Assembly: GCA_016806645.1 (NCBI GenBank)
Contig: JACSYO010000506.1
Coordinates: 2,795,001-2,859,000, forward strand
DNA from: Ophiodon elongatus
Lineage: Eukaryota > Chordata > Actinopteri > Perciformes > Hexagrammidae
Direction of reading: 5' to 3'
DNA length: 64,000 bases
Below the pieces are notes generated by a model that ran no database searches, had not been told where the DNA came from, and was given only the letters and a program-made list of their open reading frames with translations. Shown in pieces: positions 33,541 through 47,100 of the stretch; positions within the stretch are counted from its first letter, which is position 1, and each line of letters starts with the position of its first letter. The position numbers and the translations under genes are program-made.

Positions 33541-33976
33541 TCCAAACAGCATCAAGTGTGAAAAATCACTAAAATGTTTCTGAGTAAACAGAAACTTCTG
33601 CATGGGAAAACTACCTTTCAACTTGTGTTAAGTTTAATATGAGGCTCATATTGAGTGTATTATGTACTGTATTTGGACTGAGAGAGAGCCTGCAACTGTT
33701 TGCCTACTTGTATTGTTCATTTAAATGAGGCCACTTTGATGATGCAGCGCCAAGGATGCCAATGCTAGAGGGGCTTTGGCAAAAAAAAAAAAAGTTTAAC
33801 TTGCCTGCCGATTCCTGGAGTGATAACTTTCCAGAATCCTTTCCAAATTCACTTTCACAGTTTTATAATCTGGTGTACTGTGCTTAGGCAGCTGATACGC
33901 CTTTAACAAGCTCCCATCAACGCAGCTCATAGTTTGTTTGTTTTCTAACACAGGGCTGTTTTTTGTCTGATCGATG

Positions 33977-34309
33977 CTTAGAGGTGCAGTGTGTAGGAGT
34001 TGGTGGCTTCCAGCAGTGAGGTTGCAGTTTGCAACCAACTGAAACGTCTCCCTTGTGCTAAGCATGTAGGTGAACTACGGCGGCCGTCACAAAACGTGAA
34101 CTGGCAAAAACAGAAAAAGGTGAATGGCCCAATGTTTGGTTTGTCCGTTCTGGGCTTCCGTAGAAACATTTATACAAATAAAGCAAATTTAGCTATTTCT
34201 AAGGTAACTAAAACACAACAATTCTAAATTTCAGGTGATTACACACTAAAGAAAAAATATAGAATATAGCCGATAGATCCCGCTAAATGCCACACACTGT
34301 ACCTTTAAG
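33977..34309. mobile_element. MITE with inverted termini, percomorph family
   Basis: The left end is cttagaggtgcagtgtgtag. The right end, reverse-complemented, is cttaaaggtacagtgtgtgg; they match at 17 of 20 positions. The body phrases gttgcagtttgcaaccaact, ggccgtcacaaaacgtgaac, tgtttggtttgtccgttctg and ggtgattacacactaaagaa match a very abundant percomorph MITE that I recognise. At 333 bp it is close to full length with small internal deletions. No ORF. A clear target-site duplication could not be seen. Confidence 0.85.
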
Positions 34310-35261
34310 CTGATAATCTCAAGATTGTTACATTACGGACCAATCACAAACAAAGACGCCTTTGACTGAATGCGTTTCGGGCTGGCTGCTCACTTCCTGA
34401 GCTAGCCACTGATGCCAACTCTTGGTAAGCCCCAAGCAGGCTACTGACAGCTAGCTTCTGTTTATTTCCCGTAGTCATTACTCTTTCGTTTAACACACAA
34501 ACTCACACTTTACGTTCTTTATGCCGTATGCCACTCATTCCCAAAACAGACTGAAGCGATTTCTAATCAAACAATGACAAAATCCTACATTTAGCATCCT
34601 TAAGTGTAACAAGAACAATGAAATCCCTGCCAGTCGTCACACCAGCTTAATCCAGCTTGTCTTAAAGAATAAGCTGGCAGCATCAGTGTTTATCCCTGTG
34701 ACACACTAGATATAATGCATGTGTGTGTAATGTATGCATATTTGTCTGCATACTTGCGAGAATGCTTATAACAGATCTTCAGGTCCACTGAAGCATTCTG
34801 CATGAATTTGTGTGTTTTTGACATCCTGTGTTTTCGCCTTGGGTCGGGTTCAGGACCGACTTAGCGGTAACGGTTATCGGACATTTGAATTTAAAATGTA
34901 ATTTAATGTTTTTTAGCAGACCTTAGGGAACCTGAGTCCAGTTTAGCTCTCTAGAGGAATGCTAGCAGTATTTTTTTATGATGTCACAGTCTAGACAAGA
35001 TAAAGGGTGGCTGGGCTGTCTGGAACTGGAAAGTTTACAGACTATTGGCACTTTACTCTGAAACACAGAAGCATGTCTCTTTACAGTATTCAGGGACTAG
35101 CTGCACACAAAGGTTGTCTAAGTCCAGCTGTACTGCTCTGGTCAATCCAGACCCAGCTTGATCTTTTACACAGGTCTTTTTCAGGCTTGGTTAGAACCAT
35201 AACTCATGTTTTCTCTAAGCAGCGAGACATTTTCAACCCGTAAGGACCTCCAGTGTGCATA

Positions 35262-35270
<9 letters not shown>

Positions 35271-35334
<64 letters not shown>
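35271..35334. repeat. (GT)n microsatellite
   Basis: 64 nt of perfect gt with AT-containing flank (tatatgtgtgtatatg). Confidence 0.95.
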
Positions 35335-35336
<2 letters not shown>

Positions 35337-38303
35337 TTTTGTTTGTATGCTCTTATCTTTTTTTCTCTTCCCAGGTAAAAGCTCTATCCGTAAGCACGGG
35401 TTTATAAAAGACTCTGAACTAAGGATGCAAGATAAGCACAGCTAAAAGGACTGTCAGCATTATTCCGGTATGAAATATAAAATCCATACCTCTTCTCACA
35501 CATCTGCAAATTAGGAGCCCTGAACTGAACCTCTGCCTCTGCTAAACAAATCAGGAGTACTGTTTGATGTTCTGGCTTTTCAGGTCTTCAAATAAACTGC
35601 ATGTGCGCACATACATGCACCGAAGGTCCCACGCGCAGACAGCAGGCAGGCACACATGCAGTCGGCACCGGTGCAAGCACACAGTACAAATACACCATGG
35701 TGTGAATACTCAAGCATAAACCCAGAGGGATCTGTGAGCAACGTAGAGTAAGCAAACCGACAGGAGTGCGTTGAATCAGAACAGGAGGGAGCAGTTCCCA
35801 GTTTCTAAGCTCATTTCTTATTTAGGCCTCCATAAGAAAAGCATCAACACTTGGAAGGTGTGCAACCGAATGCACCATGCCAAAAAGAAAAGAAAAAAAA
35901 GGAAGATTTCCCTGTACAAAGAAGGGGGCACAGAGAAAACAACAGCACCTGCAGTTTCAGAGCTTATTAAAAGCAAGTTGGAGCAAAAAATAAAGAGGTG
36001 GGACTTGTGTGTCTGTGTGTGTTGGGAGTGTTTGGGTGGTTGAGGGAAGCTAAAGAGGCCTAAAATGAAAGCTGAAAAAACGGGCATCTCCTCATGTCCT
36101 TCCTCCACAGCTTCAGGCTTGCGATCTCTTGAACACGCTGCAGCTTTACTCATTGTGAAGGCTCCCTGTAGCCCCGGTCGGGCTTACTACTGCACTCATG
36201 AAGCGTTTGCATCAAGCAAAGTGTCGGTGGAGACAGCGAGGCCATGTTCTGAGTTGTCCTCGCCATTACATCCGGCTCTGTGGTGCAGACCTCTGCCTGA
36301 GCCTCTGAGTGGCTGCTGAGCTTCCTATTCGGTCCAGAAACAAAGCTCATGGTCAGGGCAGCACTCCAAACAAGAACACTTCACTGAACACATTAATATT
36401 TCACCAGGTGAGTTGGCTGTGAGTCGGGAGGATGGCGGGCGAGATTGGAAGAGAAACAGACAGAGGGAGATCGGTGAGTGGACGTGAATATGTGTTTGAG
36501 ATGAAAGATGAGAGAGAAATTGATATGTGGTTTAATATCCGTATTTGTGGAAGGAGGCGAAAGGGGATGGTTTGCATTTGAATGTAGCCGGAAGGAGAAA
36601 GAGAGACAGTGATGGTAGTGCGCTTGTGTCTTGAGGAAGACAGAGCATGATTTCCTCAGCAGGGTGCAAGTCTTATATTTCAAACACCTGAGATGAAAAC
36701 TAAGCCTGTCGTAACCTGAATGTCAGACTGAAATATCACAGCAGATGTGGGCTCACATGCACGCTTGCAATGATCTAAATCCAGCCAGAGCAATTTGATT
36801 TAACCTGCAGTGCAAAACTGCTGGCTTCTGTCAAAGGAGTAAAACATACAAAACATACTCGCATAAAGAAACTGTTGGACGTGTGTCATTTCTTTTCTGA
36901 CTTTCCCCCGCAGTCCAAATAAACAGCTGGGATTGAATAAGCCACAGTTGCTTACATAGTTAAAGAAAGCAACACCGAGCAGCGCTCTTTAGTTGACCAG
37001 ACGGTGGCTCACCAAGCTGTTTACCGTGCTGTGTAATTGTATGCAAATAGCATTGTTTAATTTTCTCCCAATTTCCTTACGTCTCCTGGCGCTAAGTGTA
37101 ATATGGGTGACTTTAATCTTACTCAGCCATGCTGCCAGGGACTGGAGCTAAGCTTTGTGGGAGAAAGAGGCTGCTGCTGTTCGACACATGTGCTGCACAG
37201 GCGCACACACACACACCAAACTGCAATAAACACATGGGCAGGGGCAGAAAATTACATTTACGTGCTCACGCATGCAAGAAAGTATGCCACACACTCGCGC
37301 ATGCACGCAAAAAACACAACTGTGAAGCAATCAGCCACTTAACACCGCAAATGACTGTGGTTATCTAAGCATAACAGCCTGTTGGCTCAGAGAAACAGAG
37401 TGATAAGTAGTAAGATACACACTATTAGGCGCCACCGCAGGACTGGCCACGGATTGAAAGAGGGGCTGAATCTTGTTTCACAGTTACCAGTTGATGGAGA
37501 TGGAGCCATATGTCTCCGATTGTCACCGCTAAATTACATATGCAAATACCTTGACTCAATACAATTCCGCCCACCGTCCCCCATAGAGTGATGGAGTGGA
37601 AAAGTACGCAGGAGATGATGGAGCGCGATGAAACAGCAGGCATATATAGGTACAGCACACTTTGAATTAGGTTTGATTAGAGGGAAATCGTGGCTTATTG
37701 GTTAGGCTGCTCGAAGCTGTGACAATTTGGTGACTGCCGGAGGTGTGAGTGTGTTGAGTCCATAAAACATAATGACCGTGTTAGTTTCCCTGGTGGCGTG
37801 GCGGGTCAGCAGACGGCGGGTGTACGGGGGGACGGGTGTACAGTAACATCGTAAAAACTGAGCGATTGTGGGAAAAGCCATAAACGACTTGACGGGCCAT
37901 GTCTCCTCTTTTCCTCCAGGCTCGGAGTTTATGGGGATCATTCCGAATGGGAGAAAAGGCTGAGAGAAAATGGGATTCGTTCATTTTGTACATCGGCATC
38001 AAACCAAAGGTAACGAGGTGGATCTGTTTGTGTAGCTGTGCGAGTGCAAACGTGCATTTGTCTACGCTTATACAAAGTATTTGTCCGCCCATGAGGGTGA
38101 GAGAGTCTTCGAGAGCATTTGTGTGCTGTGTGTGTGAGTGTGTGCGAGTGTGTAAATGTGAATGCTTGTGATTTGCAAACCATCTGATGGAATATTGTTC
38201 CCAGCATGGCTTCAAATTAATTTGAACGATCAAGACACAGAGCACACCAGCAATTTCCCGCCTGCAGCATTACAAGCAACTGCATAACAGAGAGAACCAG
38301 ATA

Positions 38304-38305
<2 letters not shown>

Positions 38306-38400
<95 letters not shown>

Positions 38401-38468
38401 ACACACACACACACACACACACACATGTGCACACACACATGTGCACACACACATGTGCACACACACAT
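38306..38468. repeat. long (CA)n with a 14-bp higher-order end
   Basis: About 90 nt of perfect ca, then cgtg and another ca run, then repeated 14-bp units acacacacatgtgc. Cys-Val frames over it are artefacts. Confidence 0.95.
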
Positions 38469-41400
38469 ATAACGGCACACTCAGATTGACTGATCACATA
38501 CTCAAACCAGCCAAGTGCTTTGGGCTTTATACATTATGAGAAAGTATTTGCGTCACAATTTCAAGTCACAATCAAATGGCAATCTGGAGGGAATTGATGA
38601 AATGGAAGTGCATATCAAAGCGCGCTTCCCTGCGACTCTGTAGTTTAGAGTAAATGTAGTAATCCAGTGCAGTGTGTTCACTTTCATTATCAGTTGACAT
38701 CTGATTTAATGAGCCTCTGCGGGCTTGCGAATGTCCTGATGTCATCAATAATAATCAGATAGAGGAAACAGCAGGGGGACTGAATGTGCTGTTCTGGACT
38801 GGTTAGTCAGGTCTCTAGTCAGCCAATGTTAGTGCTGAGTGCACTGCTAGCAATGGTGAAGGCTGTCATCTCAGCACGCTGCATCGGCGCCTCTTTTGTC
38901 AGGAGCTCCTTTGATCCCCTCACTTGCAGAGATACAGGCCTACAGCAGGAATATGCTGAATGGATTCATGTACCATCCTCCCCCCTACAAACAGCCCCTG
39001 GCCCCCACTCACTATTTATGATCATAATAGGTGCCGTTACTTATTAAAGAGAGCGATTGTTGTCCTTGCGCAATAGACAATGTTGTTTTCTCTGCCGGAG
39101 AGAATAATATTTGTCCCTTTGGTGTGGCCCTGTGTGTGATATGAGGCGGCGTACTGAATATGATGGTGATTGATTCCTGTGTTGAACAGTAGAGAGAGGT
39201 ACAGCGGAAGACTAATCTGAGTTATGATTGCCACTGTAATCGCATTTTCTCCCTTGACTCATCCATCCACTCCGCAGTAGCACATACATGGCGTATTCTG
39301 ATTACGCCACACATCTGTCAAATACGAATACTGCACGACGGAGCGGCAACGTGTGCCTGTTCCTTCTTGAATGCTTTCCGCTGGTTTTCCATCACCATGA
39401 TTTTCTCGATCATAACTCTCTCTCCCTTCCCGCAGCCCAGTTTTATCTTCCTCCCTCGCAGACTTGCTAACCGGCTGGAGGTGGCGTCAAGCATTTGCAG
39501 TAATCATGCCATCATGTTGGAGGTAAAATAAGCTGTTTTGGGTGGTGCACAGGCTGTCTGGGTAGAAAATGGCCTCTTGCTGGGTTGTAATTCGACCAAC
39601 AGGCAGCTGGACCAATGAGACGGCAACATTATTTAGTTACCGATGGAACGATACCAACAGTTCCCTCAGTACAGATGCAGAGTGGCGTGATGTCATTAAC
39701 AGTCAGCCCACGGGGAGCACAGCCGCAAACAGAAACAACTTCAGGGGGGGACACATTTATTCACAACACCCCAGCGGTGAAAGCACGCCATGCCAGTAAT
39801 GAGGTGTCTAGAGCTTTGGGCACCCAGTGCGTATCTGAGTATGTGCGATATTTCTTATAGTCTCAGAGTGTGTGTGCACTTTTGTGCATGTTGGTTTTAG
39901 TGAGCGCGTCCGCTCGGATCTGTGACCGAACAACTTCCTAATGGAAAAGATCTCTTTGCTCTGATGGTGTTGAATACTGAATCTCAGAACAGACTTCCCA
40001 GGAGTAAAATAATGCACCTAGAGAGATGGAAGTCATTTAGGGCCAGTGTGTTTGTGCGAGGAGTGTGTGTTGAGTCAAGGATGTGGGGGTGTGAGAGGGG
40101 GTATGTGGGTTTAAGGATGGATGGGCTTCTGGTGAGTAAATGACCTGCCTTGATTTAGCCTATCAGCTGAGCTCTCCACCCAGACTCGCTGATATCCCCT
40201 TTCATCCATCTCTATAAGAGAGAGATGACGGAGCGATGGAAAGGCAGGCCGAGAGAGAGACTGAAGAGATGGAAATACACAGAAGAGAGTTAACGATTTC
40301 AAGTGCAAGAGCGAGCATAAAGGGGCTAATTAGAGACGAGGGAAAAAAAAATTGGGAACAAGAGCGACAGAGACAGAAGAAGTGAACAAAAAGACTATTA
40401 GACTCCAATCGGAATCTGGGGTAATATGTATGACAAACGGCACCCTGTCCATGCCAGAAGTGCCTTTCTAATGTGGATGTGACTGCCAGTCGATTCGGGG
40501 GCCATTCGGGGTGAGTTGATTTGGGGCAGAGATGAACATGTTTTTTGGCCTTTGCCCACTTCTGGTGAGGATTCGAGCAAAATAAGTAGAAATGACGAGT
40601 TTTCTTCCAAAGTGGCATATTTAAAAATAGAATGATGCCAGGCATCAACGTGAGGCACATTTCAGATTAGACGATGAGTCATCTGAATACCTTTTAGCAA
40701 ATTGTTTTGCTTACTAGATGAATATATATAGCATTTTGCAAGAGATGAAATGCAGCAGTAAAATGTCCCTGTGGTCTGCATTTGCTGCACCAACCTAATC
40801 CCCTGTCCTGTGTACTGTAACCCACCCAGCCTCAGGGGAATCGCTTTGAGATTTCTGATTTGTTCTCGGAGCCAACTTTGGTTTTTGGTTAAAGGCTCGA
40901 GGAAATGGCTCAGAATGTAATTTTAAAGGACATGAGCTCTGTATTAGAAAAGCAGGGACAAGGACACAGATACAGATGCAAGCAGTATGGCTGCACTAAG
41001 ATGCCACAGAAGGAGCCTTAAAAGGAAAATCACAGCTTATTACAACCTGGGTCGTATTTTGGTAGTTTGGCCCATTATTTCTGATAGTTATCAGATTGAC
41101 CGTTCGCCAAGTCCCGCTCCTCAAATGCAAACTTAGCCAATCATAGCGTAGCTTCAGCCAGCTCCAGCCAGGGTCTGACAACTATCCCGCCCTGCTCCAA
41201 AGACTCTAATGCAGATTTTCTTCATCTTCAGGCTGGTTTTGTGGATTTCGGGCTAGTCATGATTAAAGGTTTTGTAATAGTGATACTTGTTACCGGGAGA
41301 GGTTAGAAGGAGATAACACTTGCAGAGTACGTAAGCACATCATTAACTAGCGTTAGCACTTCTATGCTATACTAGCTACTGAAGGTAAAAAAAAGTGCTG

Positions 41401-42149
41401 CTCAAAGATGTGACAAAGAAAGAACTACCCGTCTTTATAGGAACAGTGTTTTCATTGTCTTCTGTCTAGATCACCAGGTGGTGGTAAAATGTTATACTGT
41501 GATCTGTAGGCTTTAGCTGAAATCTTTATCTTTTTAACCTGTTTTTGTTGCTAAAAATGCATATTGTAGACCCTTCTGTCTGCTTCTCTCTGAAATCGCC
41601 TTTTCATTCATCCATAAATTATCTTCCGGGAGTGCCGTTAGTGACACTGTGGGCCCATAGAAGATCTAACAGCTTGACGGAGTAGCCGCGGTGGCAGGGC
41701 TTAGCAAAGGGTAAATAGTACTCTCCAAAGTAATGACCGAGATCTGTTTATACCCTAATCCACAGTTTAATCCTACCAATTGTTTTGTTTTAAGGTTTCG
41801 AGACCTGGCAGTTGGTTGAAAACCTATATGATCGACCAAGGTTGTATTAAGCCAGAATTTCCCTTTGAGATTAGGCTCTCCCTTCCCGACACCTGGGAAA
41901 ACATAAGGCATATGCCCACATAGATTTGGTGCATCTGGGCCTGTCATTAGCTCAGTCTGCCAATAAACTGTGCTAATGTTGTTCTAATTAATACATTTCA
42001 AGAGAGGATTACTTGCAGTTGCTGCTGCAGCACTAACTCAAGATAGATGTAAACATTTTTCTACAACAGCCACCATTGTACTATCTATATTTAAACCTTT
42101 ATTAATGGCATGATTTGCTGAGCATGCATGTTCTTTTACAGAAACGCAC

Positions 42150-42345
42150 TGGTTGACAAACTCATACATTTACACACAGTCAGAGCTGCACAGTGCACCC
42201 TAATAACCTTGACAGTAGTAAGTGCCTTGCCCAAGGACAGTAAAGTGGACATTTATAAGGGTCAGGAAAATGTACATTCACACCATCATATTGTGGGATT
42301 CAAACATTGACCTTGGCTGCCAGCTGTTTGGACTGTAAGCTACTT
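42150..42345 (-). repeat. SINE-like dispersed repeat fragment, second copy
   Basis: The stretch agtgccttgcccaaggacag ... gtgggattcaaacattgacc is related to the piece at 21245-21425. The reverse strand gtttgaatccc is close to a pol III B-box. Confidence 0.45.
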
Positions 42346-43547
42346 GATTATGATTATGCCTGCCTCACACACTATGTTTTTCATCAGAGCCTAAACTGCA
42401 AAACATAAACAACAGCAGCACAGCTGTCAAATGCAGATTTCAAAATGCGGTAAATGTCTCTCAGGAGGAAATAATTTTGTCCCGTTTCCGTTTCTTGGAT
42501 AATAGTAAACAGTCATATTTTTGCAGGTTGCTTGATTATTCATCCAAACACAGGGAGGAGTGCAGTTCACTCATGGCTTATGTTAATCTCAGGGGTCAAA
42601 CCTCTGTAGAATGAGGTTTACCAGCATGCTATGTAAACCTTGTGATGTTGTTCAGCAGCAACATTATCCTTTCTGTTGCTGTAATAAAATAGTTGACCAA
42701 ATGCCCCCAGTAGTTACAGATACTATCAGATAAAAGTACAGAATTTCCATTTTTTGCAGCCACAGTTTTGTGTGTACTTATCCTCCTTCCTGTCAAGAGC
42801 AGAGCAGTGAATCCCTGCCTACTCACGTTCAGTTCCTCCAGTAAGTCACACCAGATTTACGCACCATATAAATGCATAAATGGTGAATGTATCCGATGTG
42901 TTCAACAGGATAATACGCTGTTGCTCTACTCACTTAAGAAACCCATTAAATAAACAAGGATTTTTTTCTTCCAGGGCTTAAGTCGTGTACTTAACATACT
43001 CTGGGGGACGTTACAGATTTTTATTTTTAAATGCAAGTAATATTACAAGAACTTTGCACTTAACATAGCCCCTGAGCCCTTTTTTCCCTGTAAACATACC
43101 ATTAGTCATTTTGATGACTCATCCTCCATATAGAGGTCTAATTGTATGAAGCAACCTCTCCCTTCAGACATAACCTTTAAGCAGACTTAAAGAGGCGCGT
43201 GCATGAGTTTTGACAAAAACGTACTATTGTTTCATCTCTATTCATAACAACGGAATCCAACACATACACCTACAGTAAAACTGCCTGTAAGTGAAAGCAT
43301 GTAATAATACTGCCTCTTCAATTTTGATCTGTTTTTACATCCAACCCTGTTGGCACTTAGGTATACACTCATCATGGATAAAGCCCACAAGGGGGCCTCT
43401 GGGCAAAAATGAGCTGTGGGCCCGTTTTGATCCACAGGTACACAGAGAGAGAGACTCTCCTCCGAAGAGTTGTTTCAGCAAACACCTCGAAACGAAATGT
43501 GTTTGCGTTCATGTGACAAGACTTCTATAGCAGCCACAGAGGGAGTA

Positions 43548-44230
43548 AGGAGGTCGGGGTGGTGGGGGTGGTTAGATGGGTCAACAAAACATCAGACTTT
43601 CAAACAAGAAACCACTGTTCGCTTCTCAGTCAACGATTTTTTTTAGCCATGGTCATGATTGTTCTCCAACCCCAACCCCAACCATGTGTAGCTCTTATTG
43701 TAACCATGACGACAAGTCTCCAAACTTTAAAACAGTGCCCTGTGTTGTTTTCTAGTGAACAAACCTTTTATGCTTATATTCAATGCCAACTCACCAAAAC
43801 GCATTGTGTGTAACCTTGAGGTCTAACAAACATGTTGAACGTAACAAACGTGTTGAACGTATACAAATCAGACTTTTTGAACATCTTGAAACCTGCTTTC
43901 TTCATATCCATGTTTCTTGCAGTCTTGTTCTTCCCTCTCTTTGTTGGCGTATTGCTACGTATATACGTCTTTGGGCGTGTGTATGTTACAAACAAAATGG
44001 GGACCCACTCATAGAAGGAAGACATAATGCTAACTGAGGTCAAACACTCCACAGTGTACCTTTAACAAAACAGTAACCAAAACCACAATGTTTCCTTAAA
44101 CGTAACCTGCTAGCTATTGTCATGATCAATCATGATCCTTCCCTAAATCCTTTTGTTTTTTGCCTAAACCTAACCAAACCCTGCAAAAGGGATTTGTAAC
44201 AGTTTGCAAAGCACTGACAAATGAGCGACA
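43548..44230. repeat. probable dispersed repeat cluster
   Basis: Phrases such as tggttagatgggtcaacaaa, gtgttgttttctagtgaaca, aacatgttgaacgtaacaaa, cacagtgtacctttaa and gcctaaacctaaccaaaccc are typical of repeats that recur in percomorph genomes. The segment carries a tandem-like aacatgttgaacgtaacaaa/cgtgttgaacg step. I cannot fix its ends or class. Confidence 0.4.
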
Positions 44231-45793
44231 TTGAGCCCCATTAACCAGTTACTATTCCTAGTACTACCTGGTTTGTTTTAGTAATTTATCCAAGCACAAA
44301 TGTATTTAGAAATATCCCCCAATGGAAGCATAATATTAGGGTAATCAATAAAGGTACTAAACGAAAAAGGGCCTCAAGACTGATACAAATTCAGAAGCCG
44401 CTTTATGACCTTTATCATTTTATAATTTTGTTTAGTAGTGCAAATTTGTCATCAGTGAAATTGCCAAAAACTATGTAATCTACAAACAGTTTCCTGGGGC
44501 AATTGGAAACCCCAGAGGTTTTAGCCAATAAGCATATTTTCTGATGAGATTTTGTAAGGTACAGTCCAGTTGCCTTTGCAGTTTCTCTTTTTTTTTTACT
44601 GAGATACGGTTTTGGAAGGCTGCGTTGCGTTGGATGCAGAGTTGAGAAAACACAGAAGAGAATGTTCTGGCAGAATCGACATGAGTCGAAGCCAACAGGA
44701 CTTTAAGACCCCCTCCATTTGTTTACAAATGTAATCACTATACTATTGTTGGGCATTTGGCCCCTTCCCTTTGGGGTGTAGAAAAAATAAGTCTCTAATC
44801 TGGCTCTCTACTACCTCAGTTTCAGTATTAATTGCTGCATCAAATAAATGGGGCATATCTCTGCACTAGGTCCTAATCACTTATCTGCCATTAGTGCTTC
44901 TAGCCAGGGGGTATAATTGGAGCAGTTCACAGTTGTGGAAAATAACTTGGTGTTGTCATCAACAAAGGCGCAAGGGTGGCCCACTTAGAGCAAAGCAACC
45001 ATTGTCAACTCAGATCAAAATATAGGGATTAGATGGCAACTTATCTGGTGCTGGATGTTGAATGTACACATGTGTATGACTCTGTGTGTGTGAAGCAATG
45101 TGCCAGGGTGTCCTTGTGTGTATGACAAAACGCAGGGCCTGTGACTGTATGAAAAGGCGTCAACACTCTATGTGGAAGCGTGTGCGATTCTGTTCGGGCG
45201 TGTACGCTAAAAGGCAACAAACAAACAAAGTTAGCCAGCGATAAGACCCAGTCCCCCTCCTGACGAAACCCAGTGATAACTACAACTCGGCCGCTCAAAG
45301 CTGAAGAGCAGCAAAAGAAAAATGGAAAATGGAGAAAGCAATAATCCTTCTGTAAATGCCAGCTCAGAGTTTAACACTCTACAAAGTCACCTCCAATTTA
45401 GATTCATAAAAAAGATTGCATGCGTCAGATCTTCCTAAGTAGTGGGTCTTTCAGGAGCCAAACTTAATTTCCTTAGTTGGCAAACACCTCCTAAATGTGT
45501 GATCTTTCAATTAGGAGGGAGCAGATGTGAGTAAGATTTGTGTGTGTACGTGCGTGTGATGTGCGTAGGTCAGCGAAGCTACTGTGGTTTACGCTGACAT
45601 TTGACCCCATTATGTTCTATCTGAATGAAAGCAATATTCACTGATCTGTGGATGCCCCACCCCCATCCCCCCCCTCTTTGCAGCTGCAGTTTTCAGTCTC
45701 AATTAATATGAAGAGCTGCATTGCAAGCGTTGATTGATGTTGATTGAAACATGTAAAGGGCATCAAAGAGCAATGAGCGCTGGCTTGTGATCC

Positions 45794-45831
<38 letters not shown>
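45794..45831. repeat. (AC)n microsatellite
   Basis: Perfect ac run of about 38 nt. Confidence 0.95.
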
Positions 45832-45832
<1 letters not shown>

Positions 45833-46266
45833 TGGGCTATGTAAATCGTTTCCGCTGTGTGTATATGTCTGTCAGATTGTGTGCATGCCAGATTGTGCGT
45901 CCCCTTCCACTCAGTATGCCCGAGGAGCAACACATAATTTACAAAATATCACAGATAATCGTGTCGAGATTAATGATCTCATTTTGATTAATGCCAAATG
46001 TTTAATTAACTCAACTTTAGGTCTTGGGCTTGTCAGAGGTTCCCCTGCATAGCAAATAGGCTTTTTGCTCAGCGTCAGGTACAGCTGGGGCGCGGGTGTG
46101 CATGCCGGTGAGGAAGTAGGACAGATAAATTTCATATTAATCTCCTGGGATGATATTTGGGGCGATGAATAATTAATATCACCCATACAAGATGAAGAAT
46201 AACAAAATAAAAAATATAGTACAGTGCAGAATTTGTGAGTGTTTGTGTGCACAGTAGGTTTGAGAT

Positions 46267-46268
<2 letters not shown>

Positions 46269-46340
<72 letters not shown>
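46269..46340. repeat. (TG)n microsatellite
   Basis: 72 nt of perfect tg. Confidence 0.95.
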
Positions 46341-46341
<1 letters not shown>

Positions 46342-47042
46342 ATTCTTCTTCTTAAAAATATGTCTCTGCTTCCCATATTGTACATGTGGGTGTGTACGGT
46401 AAGCACTGAAGCGCTCCGTCTAATAAGACGCACGTACAATAAAAGTGTGAGCAGTTCTGGGTGTGCACATCCACATGCCAAAGCAGGGGAGATTATGCCA
46501 ACACTGTGTATAGTATGCATGAGCATGTGTGAGTGCATATTATGTCGGCGATTATACGCTCCTCTTTCTATCTAAGACATTTCTTTGAAGCTTAGGTTGG
46601 TGTACAAGACAAAGTAACCATGAAATTGACACCCAATCCCGTTGGCCAGTCCACATCCACATCCATACGTAGCACTTAAACAGTCCTGGGCTCAGAATGA
46701 GAGCCTTTCTAGTAATAATTCATCAATAAATATTCTATGCTTTTCAATGTGTATTAAATTTCGGAGCCAGGTTATGAAAGCCGACAGTGTCTAACATTTC
46801 TTTCCCCCACCTCCTGTCTCTCTGCCTCTCCTCCTCATGCTTCCTTCTCCCAGCTGGCATACCCTGCGCCGGTCTGATAACATGATTTCACGCAAATGTG
46901 AAATCCTCCTTGTGTCTGATGTGTGCATCTCTCACTCAATTCCCATCTATCCTTCTTCTTCCTTCACCCGCACACCGACCCCATCTGACATTTGTAGGGT
47001 GGCAGCTCAAAGGGAAAATGTGCTTCGTGGCATTGGCAGGTC

Positions 47043-47043
<1 letters not shown>

Positions 47044-47098
<55 letters not shown>
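47044..47098. repeat. (GT)n microsatellite
   Basis: About 55 nt of perfect gt. Confidence 0.95.
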
Positions 47099-47100
<2 letters not shown>

